The notes: generated by a model not told the origin, from the sequence alone. Shown: positions 50,442 to 59,571, counted from the first letter of the stretch. The stretch is 64,000 bases of DNA from Halorussus salilacus (GCF_024138125.1 NZ_CP099993.1:1-64000), one strand, 5' to 3'. Numbers and translations: made by a program.

Positions 50442-51443
50442 ATGGTCGTTTCGAGCGCTCCGGGCAAGGTCTACCTGTTCGGAGAACACGCGGTCGTCTA
50501 CGGCGAACCGGCGGTCCCCTGCGCCATCGAACTCCGGGCGCGGGTGGCCGTCGAGGCCCGCGACGACGACCGAATCCGGGTTCACGCCGAGGACCTGAGC
50601 CTGAACGGGTTCACGGTCGAGTACAGCGACGAGAGCGACGACGCCCCCGACGTGGACGTCTCCGAATCGCTCGTCCGGGCCGGAATCGAGTACATCGACG
50701 CCGCGGTCGAGCAGGCCCGCGAGGCCGCGGGCCGACCCGACGCGGGCTTCGACATCACCATCGAGAGCGAGATTCCCCTCGGCGCGGGACTCGGGTCGTC
50801 GGCCGCGGTCACGGTCGCGGGCATCGACGCCGGGACGCGCGAACTGGGCGTCGAACTCCCGCCCGAGGAGATAGCCGACCGCGCCTACCGCGCCGAACTC
50901 GAAGTGCAGGACGGCGAGGCCTCCCGCGCCGACACCTTCTGCTCGGCGACGGGCGGCGCGGTCCGGGTCGAGGGCGACGACTGCCGGGCCATCGACGCGC
51001 CCGACCTCCCGTTCGTCATCGGGTTCGACGGCGGCGCGGGCGACACCGGCAGGCTCGTCGCTGGCGTGCGCGCGCTCCGCGAGGAGTACGACTTCGCGGC
51101 CGACACCGTGGCGGGCATCGGCGACCTCGTGCGTAGCGGAGAGGACGCGCTCGCGGCGGGCGACCTCGACGAACTGGGCGAACTCATGGACTTCAACCAC
51201 GGACTGCTGGAGGCGCTGGGGGTCTCCTCGCGGTCGCTCGACGCCATGGTCTGGGCGGCCCGCGACGCGGGCGCGCTGGGCGCGAAGCTCACCGGGGCGG
51301 GCGGGGGCGGCTGTATCGTCGCGCTCGACCCGACCGACCGGACCGAGACCGCGCTCACGTTCACGCCCGGCTGCGAGGACGCCTTCCGGGCCGAGCTCGA
51401 CACCGACGGCGTGCGGGTGGAGGACGAGGAGGACGTGCGATGA
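50442..51443 (+). CDS. mvk: Mevalonate kinase
   Basis: It phosphorylates mevalonate on the way to isoprenoid lipids. It is a GHMP kinase: the start SSAPGKVYLFGEHAVVYGEPAVPCAIELR has the mevalonate-kinase pattern. The ATP loop IPLGAGLGSSAAVTVAGIDA is near residue 112, catalytic Asp in EVQDGEASRADTFCSATGGAV and the C-terminal GAKLTGAGGGGCIVAL. 333 residues is normal. The stop overlaps the next gene's ATG (ATGA), coupling it to isopentenyl phosphate kinase. Confidence 0.95.
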   Translation: MVVSSAPGKVYLFGEHAVVYGEPAVPCAIELRARVAVEARDDDRIRVHAEDLSLNGFTVEYSDESDDAPDVDVSESLVRAGIEYIDAAVEQAREAAGRPDAGFDITIESEIPLGAGLGSSAAVTVAGIDAGTRELGVELPPEEIADRAYRAELEVQDGEASRADTFCSATGGAVRVEGDDCRAIDAPDLPFVIGFDGGAGDTGRLVAGVRALREEYDFAADTVAGIGDLVRSGEDALAAGDLDELGELMDFNHGLLEALGVSSRSLDAMVWAARDAGALGAKLTGAGGGGCIVALDPTDRTETALTFTPGCEDAFRAELDTDGVRVEDEEDVR

Positions 51444-52189
51444 CCACCGTCCTCAAGCTCGGCGGCAGCGTCGTCACCGACAAGGACCGCCCCGAGGCGC
51501 TCGACGGCCCGGCGCTCGACGCCGCGGCCGACGCGGTCGCCGACGCGCTGTCGTCGGGCGACGTGGACGACCTCGTGGTCGTCCACGGCGGGGGGAGCTT
51601 CGGCCACCACCACGCCAGTGAACACGGCGTCTCGACGACCGAGGGGACCCGCGACGCCGGGGCGGTGGTCCAGATTCACGGCGCGATGAAGACGCTCGAC
51701 GAGTTCGTCCTCGCGCGCCTCCACGACCGGTCGGTCCCGGCCGTGCCGGTCCACCCCCTCTCGGTCGCCTCCCGCGACCGCGGCGGCGACCTCTCGCTCC
51801 CGACCCGGGGGGTCGAGACCATGCTCGGTGAGGGGTTCGTCCCTGTCCTCCACGGCGACGTGGTCGCCCACGAGGGAGCGGGCGCGACGATACTCAGCGG
51901 CGACGAGGTGGTGACCGCCGTGGCCGAGGGCGTCGGGGCCGACCGCGTGGGGTTCTGTTCGACCGTGCCGGGCGTGCTGGACGGCGACGAGGCGGTGATT
52001 CCCGAAATTCGGTCGTACGAGGAGGTCGCCGACCTCCTCGGCGGCAGCGACGCCACCGACGTGACCGGCGGCATGGCGGGCAAGGTTCGGGCACTGCTCG
52101 ACCTCGGCGCTCCTGCAACGATTTTCGGCCCGGACGACCTCCGGGCGTTCCTCGCGGGCGAGCAGCCGGGGACGCTCATCCGGGGCTGA
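51440..52189 (+). CDS. ipk: Isopentenyl phosphate kinase
   Basis: It phosphorylates isopentenyl phosphate to the diphosphate, the last step of the archaeal form of the mevalonate route. It is an amino-acid-kinase fold enzyme: TVLKLGGSVVTDKDRPE, VVHGGGSFGHHHASEHG with the catalytic His, VPVLHGDVVAHEGAGATILSGDEVV and VTGGMAGKVRALLDLGAP. 249 residues, as expected. Preceding mevalonate kinase overlaps it by four bases. A perfect hairpin starts one base after its stop. Confidence 0.95.
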   Translation: MTTVLKLGGSVVTDKDRPEALDGPALDAAADAVADALSSGDVDDLVVVHGGGSFGHHHASEHGVSTTEGTRDAGAVVQIHGAMKTLDEFVLARLHDRSVPAVPVHPLSVASRDRGGDLSLPTRGVETMLGEGFVPVLHGDVVAHEGAGATILSGDEVVTAVAEGVGADRVGFCSTVPGVLDGDEAVIPEIRSYEEVADLLGGSDATDVTGGMAGKVRALLDLGAPATIFGPDDLRAFLAGEQPGTLIRG

Positions 52190-52221
52190 GTCCGAACGGT
52201 CGCAGTCGCGACCGTTCGGAC
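52190..52221. repeat. Perfect GC hairpin right after the mvk-ipk operon
   Basis: Two 14-base arms (GTCCGAACGGTCGC and its complement) with a 4-base loop follow the ipk stop at once. It is a good candidate for an mRNA 3'-end structure. Confidence 0.65.
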
Positions 52222-52293
52222 CCGTCGAACCACCACCGACTCCGGCCTGCCGGAACCGGGACCGATAACTGCCCGGCTCTCCTCGTCTCGGGC

Positions 52294-53217
52294 GTGAACC
52301 ACCGCTTCGTCACCGCGGGCCTGTTCGTGACCCTCGCGACCCTCTGGGGCTTCTCGTTTCTGGCCATCGAAGTCGGCCTCGAATCGCTGGAACCGGTGCT
52401 TTTCGCCGCGTTCCGATACGACATCGCCGCCGTCCTCCTGCTCGGCTACGCGGTGGTCAGCGAGACCGACCGGTGGCCGACCGACCGCGCGAACGTCGAG
52501 GCCGTCCTCGGCGGTGGCGTCTTTCTGGTCGGCATGAACGGCTTCCTGTTCGTCGGCCAGCAGACCGTCCCGAGCGGCGTGGCCGCCATCATGCAGAGCC
52601 TCGTCCCCATCCTGACCGCGGTGTGGGCGCTCGGACTCCTGCCCGAAGAGCGCGTCTCGGCGACCGGCGCGGTCGGCATCGCGCTGGGATTCGTCGGCGT
52701 CGCGCTAATCGTCCGACCCGACCCCGACAATCTGGCCGGGGACCTCCTCGGCCGCCTGCTCGTGTTCGTTCAGGTCGCTGGCGTGGCGCTCGGCGGCGTG
52801 CTGGTCCAGCGCGCCCGGCCCACGCTCGGCAACGCCGCGCTCTCGGGGTGGTCGATGCTCGTCGGCGCGGTCGTGCTCCACGCCGTCAGCACCGGCATCG
52901 GCGAGCCGTTCGCGCTCCCGAGGACCGCCGAGGCGGGCGCGGCGGTCGCGTACCTCGGCGTCTTCGCCACCGCGGTCGCGTTCCTCATCTACTTCACCCT
53001 GCTGGAGGTCCGGGGGGCGCTCGAAACCTCGCTGGTCGCGTACCTCGTCCCGGTCGTGGCGACCGTCGTCGGCGTCGTGGTGCTGGGCGAGTCCATCACG
53101 CCCCTGACGGTCGCCGGGTTCGGCGTCGTCTTCGTCGGGTTCGTCGTCCTCAAGCGGCGAGCCATCCGCGACCTCGTGTCCGGACCGAGGGCGGTCGAGG
53201 ACCGCGCGGAGGGGTGA
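52294..53217 (+). CDS. EamA/DMT-superfamily transporter
   Basis: The 307-residue membrane protein has ten helices made of two EamA repeats. Typical features are TLWGFSFLAIEVGLESLEPVLFAAFRYDIAA at the start, VPSGVAAIMQSLVPILTAVWALGLLPEERVSATGAVGIALGFVGVALI in repeat 1, and LGVFATAVAFLIYFTLLEVRGALETSLVAYLVPVVATVVGVVVLGE in repeat 2. It probably exports a small metabolite or amino acid. Start is GTG at 52294. Substrate unknown. Confidence 0.9.
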   Translation: MNHRFVTAGLFVTLATLWGFSFLAIEVGLESLEPVLFAAFRYDIAAVLLLGYAVVSETDRWPTDRANVEAVLGGGVFLVGMNGFLFVGQQTVPSGVAAIMQSLVPILTAVWALGLLPEERVSATGAVGIALGFVGVALIVRPDPDNLAGDLLGRLLVFVQVAGVALGGVLVQRARPTLGNAALSGWSMLVGAVVLHAVSTGIGEPFALPRTAEAGAAVAYLGVFATAVAFLIYFTLLEVRGALETSLVAYLVPVVATVVGVVVLGESITPLTVAGFGVVFVGFVVLKRRAIRDLVSGPRAVEDRAEG

Positions 53218-53305
53218 GCGGCTCCGTCTCTTCCCCGTCCGAGGTCGTCCCGGTTTCTCGCCGGTATCACCCGCCTTTTGCACCGCCCGGACCTCGGTTT
53301 CGCCA

Positions 53306-54664
53306 ATGAGCGACCGCATCCATCTCAATCTCTTCACGATGAACTCGGTCGAACACGTCACGACCGGTAACTGGCGGACGCCGGGCGACCAGTCCCACCG
53401 CTACACCGACACCGACTACTGGCTCGACGTGGCCCGCACCGCCGAACGCGGGGGGTTCGACGCCGTCTTCTTCGCCGACGTGCGGGGCATCTACGACGTG
53501 TACGGCGGCGACAGCGACACCGCGGTCGAGAAGGCGGTCCAGACGCCCGCCAACGACCCCCAAGCGCTGGTGCCCGCGATGGCCGCGGTCACCGACCACC
53601 TCGGGTTCGCGGTGACGCGTTCGACCACCTACGTCCACCCCTACCAGCTCGCCCGCGAGCTCTCGACGCTCGACCACGTCACCGACGGCCGGGTCGCGTT
53701 CAACATCGTGACCTCCTATCTGGAGAGCGCCGCCCGGAACCTCGGCCTCGACGAGCGGATGGACCGCCAGACCCGGTACGACCGCGCCGACGAGTTCATG
53801 GACGTCTGCTATCGGCTCTGGGAGGAGAGCTGGGACGACGACGCCGTGGTCCGCGACCGCGAGCGGGGCGTCTACACCGACCCCGAGAAGGTCCGGGCCA
53901 TCGACTTCGAGGGCGAGTACTTCTCGGTGCCCGACGCCCACAGCTGCGAGCCCTCGCCCCAGCGCACGCCCGTCCTCTATCAGGCCGGGTCGTCGGACCG
54001 CGGCCGGGAGTTCGCCGCCGACAACGCCGAAGCCGTCTTCGTGAGCCAGCCCACCGAGGAGGGCGTCCGGAGCTACGTCGAGGACATGCGCGAGCGCGCC
54101 GCCGAACGCGGCCGGGACCCCGACGAACTCCGATTCTTCCCCGGCATCGTCCCCATCGTGGGCGAGACCGAGGAAATCGCCCGGGAGAAGTACGAGACCT
54201 ACGCCGAGAACGTCGATTACGAGGCCACTCTCGCCCTGCTCGCGGGGTTCATCGATCTGGACTTCTCGGAACTCGACCCCGACCAGCGGGTCGAGCACAT
54301 CGAGACCGACGCGATTCAGGGGGCCATCAACGCCTTCACGAAGAACGACCCCGACCGCGAGTGGACCGTCGGCGAGGTCGCGGAGTTCGCGGGACTCGGC
54401 TCGACCTCGCCCGTCGTCGTCGGCGACCCCGAGCGGGTCGCCGACGTTCTCCAGCACTGGTTCGAGGACGTGGGCGTCGACGGCTTCAACCTCAAGGAGG
54501 TCGTCCGACCCGGCACCCTCCGGGACTTCGTGGACATGGTGGTGCCCGTCCTGCGAGAGCGCGGCCTCGTGCGCGAGGAGTACGAGGGCGAGACCCTGCG
54601 AGAGAATCTGTTCGAGGAGGAGGGGCGGAGGGGGTTGGCGGCGGACCATCCTGCGCGAAACTGA
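53306..54664 (+). CDS. LLM-class flavin-dependent monooxygenase (NtaA/DszA/SsuD group)
   Basis: This FMN-dependent monooxygenase of the luciferase-like family has 452 residues, typical of the NtaA/SnaA/DszA branch. Marks are LFTMNSVEHVTTGNWRTPGDQSHRYTDTDYWLDVARTAERGGFDAVFFADV, RSTTYVHPYQLARELSTLDHVTDGRVAFNIVTSYLESAARNLG and RTPVLYQAGSSDRGREFAADNAEAVFVSQPT. It would need a separate flavin reductase, none nearby. Substrate unknown; likely an organosulfur or nitrogen compound. Confidence 0.92.
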   Translation: MSDRIHLNLFTMNSVEHVTTGNWRTPGDQSHRYTDTDYWLDVARTAERGGFDAVFFADVRGIYDVYGGDSDTAVEKAVQTPANDPQALVPAMAAVTDHLGFAVTRSTTYVHPYQLARELSTLDHVTDGRVAFNIVTSYLESAARNLGLDERMDRQTRYDRADEFMDVCYRLWEESWDDDAVVRDRERGVYTDPEKVRAIDFEGEYFSVPDAHSCEPSPQRTPVLYQAGSSDRGREFAADNAEAVFVSQPTEEGVRSYVEDMRERAAERGRDPDELRFFPGIVPIVGETEEIAREKYETYAENVDYEATLALLAGFIDLDFSELDPDQRVEHIETDAIQGAINAFTKNDPDREWTVGEVAEFAGLGSTSPVVVGDPERVADVLQHWFEDVGVDGFNLKEVVRPGTLRDFVDMVVPVLRERGLVREEYEGETLRENLFEEEGRRGLAADHPARN

Positions 54665-54760
54665 GGGGAGTGGCACTCGTCCCGGCCCAGACGCAGACGA
54701 CGTTCGAGACCGACTCTTCGAAATGTTTAACTCTCGTGAACATACCGCATTCGATAGACG

Positions 54761-55501
54761 ATGGCAACTTCGACACGAGGTTTCGTCGACGGCATGGCGA
54801 ATCGCGCGAACCCGGCGTTCGCCGCGGGCGTACTGGCCGTCCCGCTACTCGCGCTCGTCTACGGCGTCACGGTGGGGTCGTACCGACACCTGACGTACGT
54901 GCATGTGATGGCCGGTGTGATGTGGACCGGCGTGGACCTGTTCATGGGGCTCGTCCTCGGCCCGGTCATCGGCGGCCTCGCGGTGAAACAGCGCGCGCAG
55001 GTGTTCCAGCGGCTCACCCCCAAGACGACGTTCCTGATGCCCTCGCTCGCGTTCGTCACCATCTTCGGCGGAGTCACGCTCGCCCAGCGACTCGGGAAGT
55101 TCCCCCACGCTGACCCGTGGATCGCGCTGATGAGCACCGCCATCTCGGTTCCGGTGGTGCTGCTCGTCGCGGCGCAGTTCGACGCGCTGACCGACCGGCG
55201 CACTCTCGCGGTGTTCGGCGTCGTCGCGGTCGGTCACGCGGCGTGGCTCGTCCAGACGCTCCCCGAGTTCGCGATGACCTCCCACGCCATCGCGGCCGCG
55301 CTGGGCATCGTCACGTTGCTCTCGGTGCTGGGCTTCGGCGTGTTGCTCCCGGGGGAGATACGGATGTACCTCCAGATGACCTCGGAGAATCCGGACGAGG
55401 AGGTCATCAGCGAGATCGGAATGCGAAACGCGAAGCTGGCTGGCGTACAGGGCGCGCTCCAACTGACGATCATCTTCGTGATGGTGTACGTCCGGTTCTG
55501 A
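54761..55501 (+). CDS. Integral membrane protein with conserved His, unknown function
   Basis: The 246 residues form about seven helices. The segment HLTYVHVMAGVMWTGVDLFMGLVLGPVIGGL (about 43-73) resembles membrane proteins of the DUF2269/CopD-like group, in which His residues can bind haem or copper. Two further His lie in VGHAAWLVQ and MTSHAIAAALG. The C-terminal loop is acidic (SENPDEEVISEIGMRNAKLAG). AT-rich DNA (AAATGTTTAACT) is about 35 bases before the ATG. Function unknown. Confidence 0.78.
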   Translation: MATSTRGFVDGMANRANPAFAAGVLAVPLLALVYGVTVGSYRHLTYVHVMAGVMWTGVDLFMGLVLGPVIGGLAVKQRAQVFQRLTPKTTFLMPSLAFVTIFGGVTLAQRLGKFPHADPWIALMSTAISVPVVLLVAAQFDALTDRRTLAVFGVVAVGHAAWLVQTLPEFAMTSHAIAAALGIVTLLSVLGFGVLLPGEIRMYLQMTSENPDEEVISEIGMRNAKLAGVQGALQLTIIFVMVYVRF

Positions 55502-55583
55502 CGCGCGACTCCGGTTTCGTTGCTGACACGCAAACGAACCGGTTGCGGTAGGGTTTTTGTCCCCGCTCCACGACTCGGGGCAC

Positions 55584-56360
55584 ATGACCCACTCGCTCGA
55601 AATCCTGCTCACGAACGACGACGGGATAGATAGCCCGGGTATCCGGGCGCTCTACGACGCCCTCTCCGATATCGGCAACGTCACCACGGTCGCGCCCGCC
55701 GACGACCAGAGCGCGGTCGGCCGAGCGATGTCCAGCGAGGTCGAGGTCGAGGAACACGAACTCGGTCACGCGGTCCACGGGACGCCCTCGGACTGCATCG
55801 TCGCCGGACTCGCCGAGATCGGCCCGTACCCCGACATCGTGGTCTCGGGGTGTAACGAGGGCGCGAACCTCGCCGCCCACACCCTCGGGCGGTCGGGCAC
55901 CGTCAGCGCCGCAGTCGAGGCCGCCTTCTTCGGCGTGCCCGCCATCGCGACCTCGCTTCACGTCCCCAACGACGAGTGGCCCCGCGAGACGGCCGTCGAG
56001 GAGTACGCCGAGGTCGCCGAGGCGACCCGGTATCTCGTCGAGAACGCCCCCGGCTCGGGGGTGTTCGAACACGCCGACTACCTCAACCTCAACGCGCCCC
56101 TGCCGACCGAGACCGAGGGTCACACCCCGATGGTCGTCACCCGGCCCTCCCACGTCTACGACATGGAGGCCGAGCGCGCGAACGGCGTCGTCAGACTCCG
56201 CGACAGGACGTGGGACCAGATGGAGTCCGACTCCCTGCCCGACCCCGAGGGCACCGACCGCCGGGCGGTCTACGAGGGCAAGATAAGCGTCTCGCCGCTG
56301 ACCGCGCCCCACACCACCGAACACCACGAGGCGCTCGACGACCTCGCAGAGCGGTTCTGA
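55584..56360 (+). CDS. surE: 5'/3'-nucleotidase SurE
   Basis: This metal-dependent phosphatase acts on nucleoside monophosphates. The motif ILLTNDDGIDSPGI (residues 7-20) holds the two Asp ligands, VAPADDQSAVGRAMS the Ser loop, and VSGCNEGANLAAHTLGRSGTVSAAVEAAFFGVPAIATSL the Asn ligand region. 258 residues, as usual. The GTCC-rich T-run (TTTTTGTCC) just upstream may be its TATA element. It stands alone. Confidence 0.94.
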   Translation: MTHSLEILLTNDDGIDSPGIRALYDALSDIGNVTTVAPADDQSAVGRAMSSEVEVEEHELGHAVHGTPSDCIVAGLAEIGPYPDIVVSGCNEGANLAAHTLGRSGTVSAAVEAAFFGVPAIATSLHVPNDEWPRETAVEEYAEVAEATRYLVENAPGSGVFEHADYLNLNAPLPTETEGHTPMVVTRPSHVYDMEAERANGVVRLRDRTWDQMESDSLPDPEGTDRRAVYEGKISVSPLTAPHTTEHHEALDDLAERF

Positions 56361-56433
56361 CCCCGATTTCGGCGACCGCCCTGACTGGACAAGCACGCGC
56401 TACTTCCCCGTGGACGCCCTCCGTAGAAGTCCG

Positions 56434-56628
56434 ATGGCGAACGTCAACTCGAACTCGGTGAACGGACTCAGCATCGTCTCGACGCTTGTCGACGCCGCGG
56501 TGGCGTTCGCCCGCGGCCGCACGAAGAGCGGCGTCCTCCTGCTCGGGGCCGCGGCGCTCTCCTCGCGGCTTCCGGGACTGGGAACCGCCACCTCGATACT
56601 CCTGCGACTGTACCGGCGATTCCGGTAA
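56434..56628 (+). CDS. Small protein with Gly/Ala/Leu-rich helix
   Basis: The 64-residue protein reads MANVNSNSVNGLSIVSTLVD, AAVAFARGRTKSGVLLLGAAALSSRLPGLGTATSILLRLYRRFR. The middle is moderately hydrophobic and the end is basic, so it may lie at the membrane. A GTG 24 bases upstream is an alternative start. No family recognised. Confidence 0.55.
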   Translation: MANVNSNSVNGLSIVSTLVDAAVAFARGRTKSGVLLLGAAALSSRLPGLGTATSILLRLYRRFR

Positions 56629-56691
56629 CGCCGGTTCGGTCGGCCCGAACGGTCCCGGATCGCTCGCGGATTCCCGTTTTCGACCGATACG

Positions 56692-57561
56692 TTACGCTTC
56701 GCTTCGCGGGTCGGTAGCCGAAATCGGCGGTTCACGGCTCGACTCGGGGTCTATCGACCGGAGGAACCGACCCGTCAAGAACAGGCCCGCGAGCGTCAGC
56801 GCGCCGAAGATGAGGACCTGGGGCAGCGGAACGGTCTGGCCGTCCAGCATCATGAACAGCGCCATCGCCAGCACGGCTCCGCCGAGCGTGGCGACCTTCA
56901 CGAGGAGGACGGCGGTGAACGCGTATCCCCACGCCCGGCGCTCGCGGAGCCAGTACGCCGAGAGGACGAACGCGGGAGCGACGACGCCGAGGTCGAGCGA
57001 GTGGATGACCGACGTGGGGAGGTCGGCCTCGGCGACGCTCGGCGGGGTCGTCCCCGCGAGGGTCGCCGGGACGATCTCGGCCAGCCACAGGAGGGCGACG
57101 AGGGCGGCCAACACCAGTTGGAACGCGACGTACGACCGGACCGGAGCGTCGCCGACCGCGCGCTTCAGGGCCCGCGCGTCGAGTCGGACCATCCCCCCGA
57201 CGAACGCGAACAGCGTGAGCCACAGCAGGGCCACGTAGACGAGATACAGCTCGTTGAACGCCGTCATGAAAGCGTACGAGGCGTAGGTGTAGAGCAGGTA
57301 GCCGGTCACGCCGAGCCACGCGACGTAGCCCCGGAGCGACCCGCGGTTGGCGAAGTACAGCGACGCGGTCAGTGCGGGCGTGGCGACGACGAGGGTCAGC
57401 AGGTCCTGTCCGTATATCTGGGGGAGCAGGACGGGAGCGTCGCGGTAGAAGCCCGGAACGGACAGGCCGACCGCGGTCGCGACGACCGTCAACGCGAGGG
57501 TCGCGAGCGACGCGAGGACGTACGGCCGGGGAAGGGCGAGACGGGGCGCGGTCGTGCTCAT
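56692..57561 (-). CDS. Integral membrane protein, unknown function
   Basis: The 289-residue protein has about eight helices, with YGQDLLTLVVATPALTASLYFANRGSLRGYVAWLGVTGYLLYTYASYAFMTAFNELYLVYVALL and further helices after. The conserved-looking charged motif YWLRERRAWGYAFTAVLLVKVATLGGAVLAMALFMMLDG lies near the C-terminus. I do not recognise a transport or enzyme signature. ATG at 57561. It is divergent from the carbonic anhydrase. Confidence 0.78.
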   Translation of the reverse strand: MSTTAPRLALPRPYVLASLATLALTVVATAVGLSVPGFYRDAPVLLPQIYGQDLLTLVVATPALTASLYFANRGSLRGYVAWLGVTGYLLYTYASYAFMTAFNELYLVYVALLWLTLFAFVGGMVRLDARALKRAVGDAPVRSYVAFQLVLAALVALLWLAEIVPATLAGTTPPSVAEADLPTSVIHSLDLGVVAPAFVLSAYWLRERRAWGYAFTAVLLVKVATLGGAVLAMALFMMLDGQTVPLPQVLIFGALTLAGLFLTGRFLRSIDPESSREPPISATDPRSEA

Positions 57562-57687
57562 GGCGGTGTCGCCGTCCGGTACGCTCCCCGGGTCGATAAG
57601 GGTTGGCGGCGTCGGTCGCTCCGAGACGGCGCTTTCGGTCGCTCCCGAACCGGGAGATATACTTACACCGCGCGCCTCCGCGTATCC

Positions 57688-58374
57688 ATGCGCCGGACGT
57701 TCGTAGACCTCTTGGAGGGCAACGCCGACCACGCCAGCGAGTTCGAGTCGCGGTTCGACGACCTACAGGACGCCCAGCACCCCGACGCGGTCACCGTCTG
57801 CTGTTCGGACTCCCGCGTCCTCCAGGACCACATGTGGGGCAACGACCAACCCGGGCGCGTCTTCACTTGTGGCAACATCGGAAACCGGGTCGTCCAGCCG
57901 ACCGACTCGGGCGAGGCCGTCTCGGGCGACGTGCTCTACCCGGTCGAACACACCGGGACCGACACCGTGGTCGTCGTCGGTCACACGGGCTGTGGGGCCG
58001 TCACGGCGACGTACGACGCACTGACTGCCCCCGACGGGGTCTCCGAGCCCCCGGGAATCGAACACTGTATCGGCCTGCTGAAGCCCCACCTCGAAGCGGG
58101 CGTCGAATCGCTCCCCGCGGGACTGGACCGCGCGGAGGCGGTGAACCGACTCGTCGAGTACAACGTCGACAGACAGGTCGAGTTCCTCGTCGAGAGCGAC
58201 GAGGTCCCTCAGGAAGTCGACGTCTGCGGCGTCGTCTACGACTTCCAGGACGCCTACTCCGGGCGGCGCGGGGAGGTCCACGTCGTCAACGTCGACGGCG
58301 AGACCGACGTCGAGGCGTTGCGCGCGGAGTATCCGGACATCGAATCGCGAATCGAGCGGCTCTGGGAGTACTGA
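57688..58374 (+). CDS. Beta-class carbonic anhydrase
   Basis: It interconverts CO2 and bicarbonate. Zinc ligands can be placed: Cys in VTVCCSDSR (C-x-D-x-R), His and Cys in VVVVGHTGCGAVTATY. The RVFTCGNIGNRV loop is typical. 228 residues, as expected. ATG at 57688 opens MRRTFVDLLEGNADHASEF. Location cytoplasmic; no signal. Partners not adjacent. Confidence 0.92.
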   Translation: MRRTFVDLLEGNADHASEFESRFDDLQDAQHPDAVTVCCSDSRVLQDHMWGNDQPGRVFTCGNIGNRVVQPTDSGEAVSGDVLYPVEHTGTDTVVVVGHTGCGAVTATYDALTAPDGVSEPPGIEHCIGLLKPHLEAGVESLPAGLDRAEAVNRLVEYNVDRQVEFLVESDEVPQEVDVCGVVYDFQDAYSGRRGEVHVVNVDGETDVEALRAEYPDIESRIERLWEY

Positions 58375-58417
58375 ACGCCGACAGCGGATGGGTCGGACGA
58401 GCGATTCCGAACGCGGG

Positions 58418-58723
58418 CTATCGCTTCTCGCGTTGCTCGACCTTGTTCAGCTCTATCAGCAACCGGAAGATCGCCTTCACGAGGTTCGCGTCCACGTCGA
58501 ACCGCTCTGCGTTCTCGCCCGCGCGGTCCATCACGCGCTGTTCCTGGTCCTCGTCGGTCGTCGGCATCTCCCGCTCGGACTTGACCTGCGCGACCGTCTC
58601 GGCCACGTAGGTCCGTCGAGCGATGAGTTCGACGATTTCTCGGTCGATGCTCTCTATCTCCTCGCGGAGTTCCGCGAGGCTCATCTCGTCCGGGCGCCGT
58701 CGTTCTGTGTCGTCGTCAGCCAT
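58418..58723 (-). CDS. Chorismate mutase, AroH/AroQ helical type
   Basis: It converts chorismate to prephenate, for Phe and Tyr. The AroQ-type helical protein has SLAELREEIESIDREIVELIARRTYVAETVAQVKSERE and EQRVMDRAGENAERFDVDANLVKAIFRLLIELNKVEQ, with the expected Arg and Lys of the active site. It overlaps shikimate kinase. If the start is the ATG at 58684, the overlap is the four bases ATGA; the ATG at 58723, with GAGAGGG upstream, gives 13 more residues and a longer overlap. I list the longer form. Confidence 0.9.
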   Translation of the reverse strand: MADDDTERRRPDEMSLAELREEIESIDREIVELIARRTYVAETVAQVKSEREMPTTDEDQEQRVMDRAGENAERFDVDANLVKAIFRLLIELNKVEQREKR

Positions 58724-59571
58724 GTAGTACCCTCTCGTGTGCTCCATTCGTCTCGGACCGCGTTCAGCGTCTCGCGCTCACCCACCGCGACGAAACTGGG
58801 ACCGGTCCCCGACAGCGAGACGCCCGCCACGTCAGGGAGCGCCTCCACCATCGGGTCGGCCGAGAATCCCAGCGCCGCGCAGAACGCGAAGCCGTTGACC
58901 GTCATCGCCTCGCCGTACCGGCCGTCGAGCGCGAGGTCGGCGACCAGTTCCGCGACCGGGGCGATTCGCCTGCATCGCGCCACGTCGGCGTCGGCGCTGT
59001 AGGCCGTCTCCGGCGGGGTCCAGACCAACGCCGCCCACTCGACCTCCTCGCGCGCGAGGAGGTCGTCGGTCCGGTTGTCCGTGACGGTGACCCCGCCGAG
59101 CATGCTCGCGCTGGCGTCGTCGAACGCGCCGGTCACGGTGACCCCGGCGTCGCGGGCCGCGCGGACGCCGAGTCGGCAGGCGTCCTCGCGCGCCACCTCG
59201 TCGGCGACCCCGAGCGCGTCGAGGGTCGCCAGTACGGTCGCGTTCGCCGCGGCGCTCGAACTCTTGAGGCCCGCCGCCATCGGCACCTCGCTGTCGGTCC
59301 GGACTGCGCCACCGACCCCGTCGGGGTCGGCGGCGTCGAGTCGCTCCAGCGCGTCGGAGTCGGCGTGTTCGGCGACCGCGAGTTCGACGCAGCGCTCGAC
59401 CAGCCGGGTGTCGGCGTCGGGCGCGCCCGCCACCTCGCCGGAGACCTCGCCCGAGTCGTCGAGTTCGACTGCCGCGGTGGTCTCGGCGTCGATGGCGAAC
59501 GCCGAGCCCTTCCCGCAGGCGAGAGCGTTCAGGACCGTCCCCGCCGCCGGGGCCGATGCGCGGCCGTCCAT
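58681..59571 (-). CDS. aroK: Shikimate kinase, archaeal GHMP type
   Basis: It phosphorylates shikimate at O3. It belongs to the GHMP family, unlike bacterial AroK: start ASAPAAGTVLNALACGKGSAFAIDAETTAAVEL, ATP loop VPMAAGLKSSSAAANATVLATLDALG near residue 100, and C-terminal VAGVSLSGTGPSFVAVGE. 296 residues. It is first in a two-gene operon with chorismate mutase. Confidence 0.94.
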   Translation of the reverse strand: MDGRASAPAAGTVLNALACGKGSAFAIDAETTAAVELDDSGEVSGEVAGAPDADTRLVERCVELAVAEHADSDALERLDAADPDGVGGAVRTDSEVPMAAGLKSSSAAANATVLATLDALGVADEVAREDACRLGVRAARDAGVTVTGAFDDASASMLGGVTVTDNRTDDLLAREEVEWAALVWTPPETAYSADADVARCRRIAPVAELVADLALDGRYGEAMTVNGFAFCAALGFSADPMVEALPDVAGVSLSGTGPSFVAVGERETLNAVRDEWSTREGTTWLTTTQNDGARTR

